From NCBI GenBank assembly GCA_016648135.1, contig JADDOH010023145.1:186001-250000 (forward strand): a DNA stretch of 64,000 nt, read 5' to 3'. The stretch comes from Agrypnia vestita. Lineage: Eukaryota; Arthropoda; Insecta; Trichoptera; Phryganeidae. Each line of letters starts with the position of its first letter. Within the stretch, counting starts at the first letter, position 1. Shown one piece after another: positions 45,092-55,952 of the stretch. A program made the translations under genes and the position numbers. The notes under the pieces are model-generated. The model was not told where the DNA came from, made no database searches, and worked only from the letters and a program-made list of their open reading frames with translations.

Positions 45092-45469
45092 AAATACTCA
45101 AATAAAAGTACATAGATATATACAAATAAAATAATCAATATTTTTTAAAAATGTCAATTTACAATGTTGCTTAATCAATTAAAAAAAAAAAATAGTATAT
45201 TTTTATTTTTTTGTGTATAAATGCGTTTTTTTACTTTGTAAATATTTTTTTTGATATTTTAGTGACAAATCAAATTAAATTTAAAAAAATTAAATCTCGA
45301 ATTAGCAATAAAATATATTTTTCAAAGGCGAAATGCAAATTTCTAATTATCTCAAAATGACTTGAATGTTAGTTAACAACTTCTTGCCATGGGATCTTCA
45401 ACTGTAAGATAAATAAATGGTAATATTGCTATTCTCAGAATATTGTGAGAGGATCAGAGTACTGTCTTT

Positions 45470-46060
45470 TTATTTATTAAATAATGACCTTCAGGGCTTT
45501 TACATACAATAATGAAAAGTGTACATTAAAATAATCAATACTTTTAACAATACATAGTGATTGCTCATGAAATATAAACAAGAAAATATAATAATATAAA
45601 GTGGAAGCAAATACATAGCAGAAGCACAAAATTAAAAGATAAGTATAATTTAAAGTAAAAAGCAAGTATGTAGCAAAAACAGAAGGTTGAAGAAAGCATA
45701 ATTTGATTAAAAATACAACAAAAAAAAAAAAAAGTAGAAAGCATTAGCACAAGTTTAGTAAAGCATAATTTATTTATATATTTACTTGTATACGCCCATT
45801 ACAGGCTTTTATATAAAAATATAACATTAAATTCAAAAAGTATATACATTGAACAATATCACAAATAAGCAGTAAAATATAAAATATATGAATATAAAGT
45901 AGGTACATGTATAAGCAATAAAAGGTATAAGCAGTGAAAGTATCAGGTATAAGCATTATAATATTAGTATAATAATTAAAAATATGTATTTAAAATATAA
46001 AATACATTAAAAATATAAAATACAGAGTAGTAATATGTATAAAAAAAAATAGAATAAAAT
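45470..46060 (-). mobile_element. LINE 3' untranslated regions, low complexity
   Basis: Two T-rich starts (45467-45480 and 45770-45790) are each followed by (T)GGGCTTTTACA-like or CAGGCTTTTATA sequence, as in the LINE 3' end at 5925. The rest is A-rich with AAGCA/AGTA repeats. The long minus-strand frames here are low-complexity Phe/Tyr/Leu readings and not genes. Confidence 0.45.
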
Positions 46061-46172
46061 AAAACAATAAAAATCAGTCTTAACCGACTCATCTTATGGC
46101 TTGAGCAACTATTACCAGCGTCACTCAACTAGACTGAATAGAGTCGTAATCGCCGACATCCGATAGATAAAT

Positions 46173-46230
46173 TTGACCTGATGACGAGAGTGTACTCTCG
46201 AAACTATGGAAGTGATAAATATAAGTCAAC
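46173..46230 (+). ncRNA. Hammerhead-like motif, degenerate
   Basis: TTGAC, CTGATGA, then a perfect hairpin GAGAG-TGTA-CTCTC, GAAAC, and GTCAA at 46225-46229 that could close stem I. One extra base lies on each side of the core, so the fit is imperfect. No PLE coding sequence is adjacent. Confidence 0.35.
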
Positions 46231-46251
46231 GTATGTATATTAATACAAAGT

Positions 46252-46312
46252 TTCTTCTTCTTTCTCAGCCTTCATCTCTTCACTGCTGGATATAGCCCTC
46301 TTCCATACCCAA
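46252..46312 (-). mobile_element. LINE 3' tail
   Basis: The complement reads GAGGGCTATATCCAGCAGTG then a (GAA)n tail, like the tail at 6287-6340. Confidence 0.5.
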
Positions 46313-46479
46313 ACAAAGTTTAATTTTATTTAAATTAAAATAATGAATAAACCGTGTACTCAACCTTCACCTTTTGCCGTAATAACCATATAATAAAATA
46401 TAAGAAATTATACATTATAATCGGGAATTCTTCAGATTTTTTTAAGTATCTCATTTAAAAAATCACTTGGGAGGAGCCA

Positions 46480-46890
46480 AATCGTACTCGAGCGGTTCTT
46501 ACGAACAGCTCGAACCGGTTTCGATTCCGAGTTATTCCGAAATTGATCACTTATATTCCCTCTTCGTCAGGTCGGCCAAACGCTTCAAAACCTCACCGGC
46601 CGAATCCTCGGGGGAGTGTCCGAGAAGCACGTCCACCCGCTCCAACTGTAAAACCAGCCAGCGAGCTGCCGGATGCGATGGACTTGGCGCTGAGCATGAC
46701 CAGCTTTGTAATTATTCAACAATAGAAGTGCGTGCCTAATGCTTTTTACCAGCGGCCGCGCTCGATCCAGCAATCAGATAAATGTATCGTCCGCCTGGAG
46801 AATTGGAAAGATGCAAGTTTTTGGTAGGGAAATTTTACTTGCATCAAATCTAGTGGCATCGGACGTCCTTTACCGTCAAACGAATCTGTA
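46480..46890 (+). other. GC-rich open region, unassigned
   Basis: Frames of 90 and 60 codons overlap on the plus strand in a patch much richer in G and C than its surroundings. Readings such as LEPVSIPSYSEIDHLYSLF look protein-like, and a second frame gives ASELPDAMDLALSMTSF. I recognise no family. It could be a host exon or part of an unknown element; splice sites are not convincing. Confidence 0.3.
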
Positions 46891-46964
46891 AATAAAAATA
46901 ACAATTTCTTCAATTATAGCAAAATATCTTTGTGGTAAAAATATTTATATTAATAAAAAAGTAA

Positions 46965-47660
46965 CCCATAAAAAACAAGTTTTTACTATACTCCCTTTAT
47001 TTGTAAAATATAACAATAATCATAGACGAATTAAAATATACAACATAACACTAAACTTACAGAAATTTAATATATTTCTAAAATGTCAGATGTTTTGAGA
47101 TGTCAAAATTTTGATTGATTCAATTATCATCAATATCGTACCTTATGAATTTCCAGCGTCAAATGATTTAGTCAGAATCAGATTTGAGTAATGTAGAATT
47201 CTTCAAAACTAAGCAGAAATCTAAAAGAAATAAATTATTATTTGATTTTTTCCCAAAAAACCCAATTTTGCTGTCATCTGTGAACCAATTGCTTTGAAAA
47301 TTTTCGAAATTCGTAGTGATGTACCTATTATACCGACGGAGTATTCAAATTTAGAAAATATTCCGCGACGTTATCGGGCCGCCGTTGCTAGTAAGCAAAC
47401 TTTTCTAATGATTCCAATTTGAAAAAACCAATAAAATTTCTAAAAATCCGAAATTATACTATAATTATTATTTTTTTAACGATAATTTGATAGATCATTT
47501 TGCCACGTCGCCACGAGTCTACTTGCCAAGTTTCAGCTCGATTGGATCACGGGAAAAGGGTCAAAAATCGATCCAAAGTTTTTTTTGACGGCAAGCCGGC
47601 AAGCCAGCAAGCAAGCAGACGCCACGAGTTATATATAATATAAAGGGAGTAAAAATAACA
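46965..47660. repeat. AAAGGGAGT repeat family, continuous copy
   Basis: It begins TAACCCATAAAAAACAAGTT and ends near CACGAGTTATATATAATATA then AAAGGGAGT. It matches both halves of the split copy at 19205-21180 in reverse. The site of the foldback there corresponds to CGTTATCGGGCCGCCGTTG near 47370-47388, uninterrupted here. Confidence 0.7.
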
Positions 47661-47705
47661 ATTTCTCCAATAATAGCAAAATGTCTTTGTGGCAACATCA
47701 TTTAT

Positions 47706-48230
47706 GTTTTTATTTATTTATTTATTTATATTTATTCGGAAAACCAACAGCTGAAAATAATTAAGAAATTTACAAATAATGTGAAATATAAAGAAAGCCA
47801 ATTATTACAGGTTTTCACTGATAGTTACAAAATATCGTATTTGCGTAGTGTACATATATATGACACTGTATATTGATGAAACTATATATAATATAATTTA
47901 GTGGAAAATAATAACATATATTTTATATGCAAAAGCAAGCCTCGCACATGAGTAGGGTTATTTTGAAATAAGTCTAAATTATACTTTTTTGTGAGTGCAT
48001 TAAATTTGTTACAAATTCGCCAAAAGTGTGAGTGCCTGTAGTTAGTAGAAACAAAGGGAGTAAAAAGAAGAGGGATGGTTCTTAGAACTTTAGGAGGAAC
48101 ATCGATCGAGAGTTTGGATAATAATTCGGGACAATCTACTGAGCCTGAGGATATTTTTAATAAGAAAATTAGATCTGCTATTTCAGGCCGTTTTTGCAGA
48201 GGTAGTAGTAAAAGAAACCAATTGTTATAA
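47706..48230 (-). mobile_element. Jockey-like LINE C-terminal fragment
   Basis: Poly(A) is seen as TATTTATTTATTT at 47710. The minus strand reads LQKRPEIADLIFLLKISSGS, VDCPELLSKLSIDVPPKVLR, then THTFGEF. It is the same domain as RRKITDLMTLHKIVNNKLDS of the LINE at 7467-8096. Confidence 0.65.
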
Positions 48231-48239
48231 AATCACATT

Positions 48240-50250
48240 TTGTTGAATCATCAACAGGCGGTGGTCCAGAGCCGTCGCGATTCTAGCCGCACGAATCGAG
48301 CGATACCCATCATCAGGGACTCGAAGCGGCTAACGGGTCCCGGTCGCCGATGGATACATCCACTCTGTCGCCGACCGCCGTAGTGTTCGCAATAAATATT
48401 TCTGTACACAACGCCACACACATAAATTATTCTCAATAAGTTAATTGTGAATGTAATTTGCACCCTGTATCCATCTATTCATCCTGTCTCTGCTGAATCA
48501 TCAGCTCACACCACACCACTCTCAGAATACACTTCACGTGTCGACACGATAAGATACCTTTATACGGGTGAGCATGTTCTCCAAACACTTAAGCACCTTA
48601 ACCCGCCAAATGTCCAATGGTCCCTTCGTCAGGATACTACATAGACTAAAATTAAAATTGAAAGTATAGACATAAATACCAGGAGTAGACATGACTCACA
48701 GATTTGGTGTAATATTCTATTGTTTTTAATCTTAAATATTTTTTTCGGACTGAAGTACAACCTGTTGCTATATAAAATTAAATACAAAAACTGATCTCCT
48801 AACTAGTTGTTGAACGTTTTAACCTACTTGTATTTGTAACTGCTTCGCCTATATAATATACCGATTTTAAAATTAAAACACTTCAATTTTATTTTGTCTA
48901 CTTATAACATATTTTAGAATTTAGTTTTCTTCAGTTCGTATCTTATTCGTTAAATGGAATGTTTTTGAATTTAGTCTTTCTCTATCGTTCTTCTTCTATT
49001 TTTATTTATTGAGGCCCGGATAAGGTTAACAGTACACTGGCCAAACCATTGACTCTTCAGACACGATGATCTCCTATTTAGAGGTCCCCTATTTCTAATG
49101 TTTAATGTTTAACTATTTATATTTCCTTATTCATGAGATCCATAACCTATTTATTAATATCTCTATCCATCCAGATCTGTTTTTATATGATTTTATTTAG
49201 ATTCACTTGTCTGCTAGCGAGAAATCTTGTAATCAATATTTGATTAACTTACATACCAAGATTTGCTCTGAAATTTGTCAAAGAGACTTACTCCTGAGAC
49301 AATACAATAATCATTCATTCATTTTACAAATTGAATTATTCATAAAATTATTTAAAATGTTGACGCCTTATATTATCGCACAGTACGCCGGTGACATCTA
49401 TCGGCTTGTATTATTGTCTTTCAAAAGTAACGTTTAAGGTTTGAGATTAATAATATTCGAATATTGGTTTTAACTGCATATTAGTCGATTGTATTCTATA
49501 TTAAATTGCATTGTACAATAAATTGTAAATATTAATGAATAAAAATAAATTATAAATATATTTTTTTATAAAATTGAAAATTCCAAGAGGCGTTAAAAAT
49601 GTGAACGCATGATTGTTAACATAACATAAAACCAATTAGAATAGATTCGATTGTGTGTAGGTAGCAAAACGAAACATGCGTGTGATTACCCTAAAGGGAG
49701 CAGCGTTCCTGTATCTCTTTTCCTAACACTATAATATTATTTTAGCAAATACTTAAACCAATTTATACATTGAAATCTTCTTCTCTTCTTTTTTCTGATG
49801 GTGATTACTTAAAAGCAGAATTTTGAAGACATAATCACAAAATAATTGTACAACATTATTTCATTTTTTCCATTGAATTGATAGGTAAGATGAATATTGG
49901 TGTGTACTTCTCACATAACGTAGTTAGCAGTCATGTCTACAAATTTTATAAAATTAATTATTAATTCAATAATCGAATTCGAATTATCGAACTTCAATCA
50001 AATGTTAAACGTGTTGGAATTATTTTAATTCTTGGAAGCTTTTAATTCGTCTTGGCAATGAATATTTATAGAATGTAAAATATTCGTATACACATAAATA
50101 GGGATGGCACACAAGGTGACTTTTTGCAGACATGAGTTCTAGGAATTCATTAATTAAAAATTACACGGCCGAGCGACAAGTCCTCGAATTTTGTTTTGCA
50201 AATCAACACTCATTATTTGAACGCAAAAAAGACAAAAATATGACGACACC
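48240..50250. other. No assigned gene
   Basis: A GC-richer patch at 48255-48400 contains TCATCAGGGACTCGAAGCGG, whose complement has CCCTGATGATGG but no GAAAC partner. Beyond it the sequence is AT-rich with no supported feature. Confidence 0.35.
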
Positions 50251-50582
50251 GTCATCGCAATTTATGATTCATTATCTGAGAGACAAGATTTGAACAACGG
50301 GAATCTGTAGCTAATTTTCTCTGTAGTGGAACCACCATTAAAGCTAGCTTTAGCGATGCAAATAGAGTCTTGATACCAACTCTGAAGTGTAGTGATAAAT
50401 AGAGTTTAATTATTTTTTTATTTCTTAAGTCTGTTAATACAACAATTTTGTATCTACTATCTAGTAATATTTTTTTTATCCTTTTTGCTAAGCTACAACA
50501 GGCCGATGCCCGATTACTGTAGCGAAACACGTCACAAAAACAGTCCAGGCCTGAGTTAATCTTACAGATGTATTTTAACCTC

Positions 50583-50660
50583 ACCGGGAATCGAACCCAG
50601 AACCAGAATCTTCAGTATGGGAAGCCATTCTTATACCCATTGGACTACGAGGACCGCCAT
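50583..50660 (-). repeat. tRNA-derived SINE head
   Basis: On the minus strand GGCGGTCCTCG is followed by TAGTCCAATGG (A-box) and, about 35 bases later, GGGTTCGATTCCC (B-box). A body reading AACTCAGGCCTGGACTG continues leftward to about 50450. Older heads of the same family are at 9150-9225 and 15150-15205. Confidence 0.65.
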
Positions 50661-50881
50661 TTTACATTTACAATCGAGATCTATTATTAAATTCTATAGT
50701 TATTATTAGTATATATTTATATTTAATTAATCTTATTATATCACATACAAATTGGCACAAGCCCTGCACACTACTGCACAGATTATGCGTATACGGCGCA
50801 ATTGGCGAACAAGCAAACAAAATAAAATTGACGCCAATATCGACACAGAATAACAATATCGCAAATTAAGGACATGTCACG

Positions 50882-51071
50882 GTTGTTATGTCTTAGAAAG
50901 TATTGAAATTTTGTGTGCTAAGGGTTCACGTGTTTTTTGTCAATAAAATATATGTTGTTATGTCTTAGAAAGTATTGATATTTTGTCAATAAAATATATG
51001 TTGTTATGTCTTAGAAAGTATTGATAATTTGTGTGCTAAGGGTTCACATGTTTTTTGTCAATAAAATATAT
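50882..51071 (+). repeat. Tandem repeat, three units of 72, 46 and 72 bp
   Basis: Each unit starts GTTGTTATGTCTTAGAAAGT and ends GTCAATAAAATATAT. The middle unit lacks the 26-base GTGTGCTAAGGGTTCAC-containing part. Two full units flanking a deleted one suggest replication slippage after the deletion. Confidence 0.8.
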
Positions 51072-51114
51072 GTTGTGTAAGAGAGAATAAATATTATAAT
51101 GTATAACACATATA

Positions 51115-51170
51115 ATACTTGTGATGGGAGAAAAATAACTAGCATTGATAGGTTGCTGACTTATTATAAA
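51115..51170 (-). mobile_element. LINE scrap, minus strand
   Basis: The minus strand reads INASYFSPIT, matching the YFSPITRL segment of the LINE at 35700-35880. Only about 50 bases remain. Confidence 0.4.
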
Positions 51171-51214
51171 GAACTCCGTGTTTCATGTAGGGCATTCAAC
51201 ATGCAATTTATGAT

Positions 51215-51540
51215 AGATAAAAAACTAACCCATAAAAACCAAGTTTTTATTACACTCCCTTTCTCATTTATAGTTGAAACAGGTCTGGCGCTTACCCCAC
51301 GCGTTGGGCTTGAGTCGGGCGACGCTACGAAAGGGAGTAATAAAAAATTTACAAAAATCCAAAATTATACTATAATTATTAATTTTTTTAAACGAAAATT
51401 TGTTATATCATTTTAATCATCGCCACGAGTTTGCCTGCAAAGTTTCAGCTCGATTGGATCACGGGAAAAGGGTTAAAAATCGATCCAAAGTTTTTCGACA
51501 GACAAGCAAACAGACGCTACGAGTTAAAAGAAAGGGAGTA
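51215..51540. repeat. AAAGGGAGT repeat family, deleted copy
   Basis: The left end CTAACCCATAAAAACCAAGT with TTACACTCCC and the right end GACGCTACGAGTTAAAAGAA with AGGGAGT match the 46965 copy. The middle is shortened. Confidence 0.65.
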
Positions 51541-51645
51541 AATAGAGAATCAATAGCTTCACTGAGGATCTTGTGTTATCAAATTTAAAATCCTTCTAGC
51601 TGCGAATACTTCTGTTTTGACCGGCTCTGTAGAGTGCCACCACTA

Positions 51646-52064
51646 TAACTTGGCGTGCGAGGGAGGGCGCCCCTGTCGCGAAACAGAAGTTGCCAGGTTG
51701 TAAATTTATTACACAATACATAATGTACTGAATGTCCGGTGACCAGTGTCAGAGCCTTCAATATAAATTTGGTCGGGTATCAGCGCGCTCCGCGGCGGCC
51801 GCTCTGTCTGTCAAACTGTCAGACGATAATATCGGTCCTTTATTCGCTTTTTAGCTTCGCAAAACTTTAATACTTCATTGGCAATTGTTCTTGCACCACC
51901 CCGGACTGTTTCGGTTGTTTTGGACATAATAATTCAGTGTATATTGGTAATCAAGACGTCACAGCTCCCGAGCAAATACAAAATTGTACTGAATGACAGG
52001 GCGAGGGGTTACCGCCGGGTGCGGGCGGGGCGGGTTTTAGTTCCAATCTTGCCGCACGCCAAGT
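51646..52064 (-). mobile_element. Non-autonomous Tc1/mariner-type element, copy 1
   Basis: The ends ACTTGGCGTGCG and CGCACGCCAAGT are inverted and stand next to TA. Similarity with the other copies runs a little further out on both sides (GCCACCA on one, TGTTGGGCA on the other), so these repeats may be sub-terminal. The minus strand encodes a transposase first exon (TETVRGGARTIANEVLKFCE) and then jumps to a 3' untranslated part with AATAAA. Confidence 0.7.
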
Positions 52065-52139
52065 TATGTTGGGCAGGTAATAGAATAAAATTTGTACGTA
52101 TAAACTTTTTCTTGACTCATTCGCCACCATACCACACAA

Positions 52140-52640
52140 ACTGATGATGTTTTAATGTTCCAGCCCAGCCAATCATTTAATGTGCGTGAGAACAGCATTT
52201 CAATTTCCGCGCGGGTTTCGTGTTTATCCTTGAATCACGTTTGCTTGGTCGCGATTCGACGTTAGCGCCTGAACCAGCGACCGTCAGATTTACGTTATAA
52301 TATTAAACATGAAATATTTATTTACGTGTGCACTATTACTAGTAGGTAGTGTACATTGGTGTACATGTGCCAAAGCTCATAAGGTGACCATGGTGTAAAA
52401 ATGCAAAAAAAAATAAATTATTTTTAACATTACCACATACTTATCTATGTATTTTAATATCATGCTCATAAATTTAGATTCAGGGTAAAGGACCACTTAA
52501 ACAAAATAATTCGTTTTATATATTTTATTACAAAAATAATATAAAAATCAGAATATTTTATATAAAAAATGTATTGAGAATGAAAAAAATATTAACTAGG
52601 AAAAATGACAAATAAAACACATATTTAAACCTCTCTCAAA
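52140..52640. other. No gene seen
   Basis: AT-rich spacer between two inverted non-autonomous elements, with no supported feature. Confidence 0.4.
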
Positions 52641-52667
52641 AATTATAACTATTGCTTGCCCAACGTA

Positions 52668-53105
52668 AATTGGCGTGCGGCGACTTTGGAACTAAAACCC
52701 GCCCCGCCCGCACCCGGCGGTAACCCCTCGCCCTGTCATTCAGTTCAATTTCGTATTTGCTCGGGAGCTGTGACATCATGATTACCAATATACATTGAAT
52801 TATTATGTCCAAAACATCCAAAACAGTCCGGGGTGGTGCAAGAACAATTGCCAATGAAGTATTAAAGTTTTGCGAAGCCGTAAAAACAAATAATGGACCG
52901 ATATTACCGTTTGACAGATTGATAGAGAGAGCGGCTGCCATTACTGTTTCGTTTCTTTTGTGTTGCCCGACCAAATTTTTATTAAAGGCTATGATACCGG
53001 GCACCGGACATTCTGTACTAATGTACAATAATTGTATTGTGTAATAAATTTACACCCTGACAACTTCTGTTACGCGACAGGGACGCCCTCCCTCGCACGC
53101 CAATT
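52668..53105 (+). mobile_element. Non-autonomous Tc1/mariner-type element, copy 2
   Basis: The ends AATTGGCGTGCG and CGCACGCCAATT are next to TA. It is oriented opposite to copy 1, so 51646-53105 forms a large inverted repeat. The plus strand opens SKTVRGGARTIANEVLKFCE, then PFDRLIERAAAIT, the first helix of a transposase helix-turn-helix domain, before an abrupt change to unrelated sequence. That break marks the internal deletion. Confidence 0.75.
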
Positions 53106-53109
53106 TATA

Positions 53110-55029
53110 CGTACGTCTATACGCATCACAATCAGATATTATGACATCACTTTCGTTATCAGACACATTAAAAATTGAATTACTTTCATCGGTGAAATCG
53201 TCAAATGCAATGTCCCGCTCCCAATATTGGCGTTCTATTTTGCATACATGAATGACTGCAGATATTACTCCACTCAATGCTAGTGATTGACGACACCTTT
53301 TCTTTAACTAATTTTTCGACGAAATTCAATGTCATGTCGACATTTCTAGACCCTACATACGCCTTTACGATTGACCTAATGTTTTCTATCGCGTTAAGGT
53401 CTGGGTGATATGGCGGAAGCTGTAATAGGTCATGACCACTTTCGATGAACAGCTTGTCGACAGCGAATTCCTTGAAAATGCTTTTATGTAAACATATTAC
53501 CCGATATAATTCCGGTTTAAGCATATCTTTTGAAAAACAAATACACTTTCGAGTTAACTACTCTATCACATCGGCCTTCTTAGAATTCGATGTCGGTGCT
53601 GGATTTACAGACTTGTTTTGGTATGATGCATTGTCAATAACTATCACAGACCTGGGTTCTAGATTGGGGATCAATTTTTCCGTCAACCATTTTTGATAAT
53701 TAGTAAAGTTCATGTCATCGTGGTAAAAATGATATACTTCGCAATCTGCCAATCAATTATAGAACACGGCATAATTGCATGGGGAGGAGCAACTATGAAT
53801 GCACTCAATCCAATTATTGCTGTAAAAGTAATCCTCAAAATCTCAATTTTAACAAGGACAGATGAAATATTCAACAAATTCGATGTATTCGATATAAAAC
53901 AAATTTATGCGAATACTACTCTTAAATACACATACAAACACAAAAATACATTTTAAACCAACTCAAACAATAATTACCACACGGTCAAACAAACTCAATC
54001 TACAAATTCCAAGGTTACATAACACATATGGACAAAGGAGCTATAACTATTTTGGACCCAAATTACTTAATTGCATGCTTGACGAATTCAAACAATCCGG
54101 GCTAACCACAATTTACAACCCTAATATAAAATACAAAATAAAACAGTGGATCCAAAACAAGGGAAGAGATAAAATAGGCACACTTACACAAACACATTAA
54201 CACAGTATAACCACAGTATAGTGGTATAACCTCATATATATGATTTATTTTCTATTATGTTACTTTAAACACTTTATTATCTATTTACTATATTTTGAAC
54301 CTATACAATATTGTAAACTATGCCTGTCTCAATACAGATATTTCTAGTGAGACAGGCACAGTCCAAAAAAAAATTTATACTTAAAATTAAATAGAAATAA
54401 ATAAAATAGAAAAATCACCAGTCTTTTGGTGGGATTTATACATAAGTAAGGCATCACGTATAAAACCTTTTTCACTGCCGGCATGCACAATAATAAAACG
54501 GGATCCTTTTGATATTGAGATTTTCATGCCTTCACCTGATTTGTCATACCACGAAAGTGAAGACACATGGGTTGTACGAACATAAGTTTCATCTGTGTAT
54601 ACTATTGTCCTGCTTTCTTTACGATACTTTCGCATCGCTCTCAAATAGGATATCCTTTTGCAAATGATGTCTGGTTTTTCTCGCAATACGCTCAAGTTGT
54701 CTTTGTTATGCACCACTGAAATCCCATATTTTTCAAAATTCTCCTCAGTGATGACTCGGTTGAAACCGACGGCATCTTGTAGAACGGGCAATAAATAACC
54801 TTCGGATTGTAGGCAATATTTTTTCCTTCAAATGAAAATCATATATACTTCTTCTTATCACACATTCGTCAAAAGTATCTGGAGTGAGTTGACTCAACCG
54901 GTTTCTTTTCTTTTTTGGCGAGGACACAGCTTCGTCTTTGCCGTTATTTCTTAATGCTGTTATTAAAGATCTTACTGTCCTTGAAGAAACGCCAGTAGCT
55001 GCCGAAACTTCATCAGTAAGAGAAAATTT
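53110..55029 (-). pseudogene. DDE transposase, Tc1/mariner superfamily, DD82E type, interrupted
   Basis: Minus-strand exon start follows a splice-acceptor-like TTTTTTACAG (55030-55039). In order: FSLTDEVSAATGVSSRTV (helix-turn-helix), LTPDTFDECVIRRSIYDF, a frameshift near 54790, LPVLQDAVGF, IVYTDETYV (first Asp), SKGSRFIIVHAGSEKGF, ALLMYKS, [LINE 53731-54409], HDDMNFTNYQKWLTEKLIPN, VIVIDNASYQN (second Asp), an in-frame stop after ADVIE, LPPYHPDLNAIE (Glu) and a long acidic tail. 82 residues separate the second Asp from the Glu, matching the DD82E group (called Sailor, as I recall). It is dead through a frameshift, a stop and the insertion. Elements at 51646, 52668 and 61565 look like deleted relatives. 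Confidence 0.85.
53731..54409 (+). mobile_element. LINE inserted in the transposase gene
   Basis: The target duplication AAAAAT is at 53725-53730 and 54410-54415. Removing the insert plus one copy restores an unbroken transposase reading (TGDFYHDDMN). The insert starts IYFAICQSIIEHGIIAWGGA, continues RSNKLNLQIPRLHN and SYNYFGPKLLN, and ends in an untranslated part with GAGACAGGCACAGTCC and an A-rich tail. It is a 679-bp 5'-truncated Jockey/CR1-like LINE related to 38210-39590. Confidence 0.85.
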
Positions 55030-55069
55030 CTGTAAAAAAATATATTTTACATTAATTACTATCAGTGTT

Positions 55070-55225
55070 AAGGGTATAAAAACATGAGACAGTGGTTTGG
55101 CCAGTCTACTGTGGAGCTGTTTCGGGCCGCAGTAAACAAAGTCCGCATAGCCAACATGATAGCCAACGTTCGGTAAATGGACAGGGCACGAAAAGAAGAA
55201 GAAGAAGTAAAGGATATTGAAAAAA
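55070..55225 (+). mobile_element. LINE 3' end
   Basis: The frame reads STVELFRAAVNKVRIANMIA then NVR, stop, MDRARK and a (GAA)n tail. FRxAxNxVRxANMxANV before a GAA tail is a recurrent insect LINE end. It lies in the probable intron 5' of the transposase exon. Confidence 0.6.
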
Positions 55226-55259
55226 ACGAATTTTTACAATATCGCATTGTGTTTCTATA

Positions 55260-55606
55260 TCGATGGCTCAGTTCCGTACAACGGTAAGTCAAAAAATTGA
55301 AATTTTGAGTTATATTACCGATTGTATTCAAAAATCGTTCTTTATCAGTTCCACAATGATTCGAAAAAAATATTGGTTTTCTATTTATGGACAGATGTTT
55401 TCATATGGAATTAAAAAAATTAACCAATCTCTCAGTTCCATAAAAATACAATTCGAGATATCGCTGTTTGGAAATATATTTTAGTGAATTATGGTTCTCC
55501 ATAAACAAACAACTCGCGTAGTTTCTCGCTCAAATCGGTTGTGGTGATTATCGACTTAAAGGTATTTTAAAGTGTCAGAGATTCGGTTTTGGAACTGAGC
55601 CATCGA
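55260..55606. mobile_element. TA-flanked MITE, 347 bp
   Basis: The ends TCGATGGCTCAGTTCC and GGAACTGAGCCATCGA are perfectly inverted over 16 bp with TA on each side (55258-55259 and 55607-55608). No transposase is present. Size, TIR and TA fit a Tc1/mariner MITE. Confidence 0.8.
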
Positions 55607-55952
55607 TATGAAGAATAAGTCTCATTGTTTTAATATAAAATAACATAATTATTAAAACGAAATAGAATGCATTTCATCGAGATAATAATAATAATAAAGA
55701 AATAGTACAGAAGCATTATTTTTCTTTTGTTGATATAATCTACGTACGCACGTAAGATTCATTAGTGTGTTTATTATGAAGTTCTTTGTGTTTATATTAC
55801 TTTTTGTATGTTGTGTTACTTTGATTCCTATATGTTTATATTTTTTTATACTGTAAATTAACGACACATCACAGTGTAGTGAGGTTTTCGTTAAAAATAA
55901 TAATCGTGTATTGTTAAATGTAAAAAAAAAATTTAAAAAAATTTAATCTTAC

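Larger units (their letters stand above)
43721..45141 (+). mobile_element. Penelope-like retroelement with inverted terminal repeats
   Basis: The repeats at about 43721-43834 and 45023-45141 are inverted copies of each other, each about 115 bp and each holding a hammerhead motif. Between them lies one open frame of reverse transcriptase plus GIY-YIG endonuclease. The polymerase starts part-way, so the element is 5'-truncated. Inverted rather than direct terminal copies are known for PLEs. Confidence 0.85.
42700..45440. mobile_element. Inverted-repeat element that hosts the PLE
   Basis: The left arm pieces TATTCTAAAAATAGCAATAT (42702) and CTTGGCAAGAAGTTGTTAAC (43139) match, inverted and in order, the right arm near 45375-45440 (GTTAACAACTTCTTGCCATG, then ATATTGCTATTCTCAGAATA). 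The left arm is itself interrupted by repeat Z and a 200-bp MITE. The PLE at 43721-45141 lies inside. The outer target site is not determined. Confidence 0.5.

Noticed and set aside
45477..45956. Three minus-strand frames of about 60 codons
   Set aside because: Low-complexity Phe/Tyr/Leu readings of A-rich LINE 3' untranslated sequence.
48255..48400. CCCTGATGATGG on the minus strand as a hammerhead
   Set aside because: No GAAAC and no cleavage triplet follow at a usable distance.
52668..53105. The 12-bp GGCGTGCG inverted repeats as true transposon termini
   Set aside because: Copies remain similar for some bases beyond them on both sides, so they may be sub-terminal. The outer boundaries are left open.
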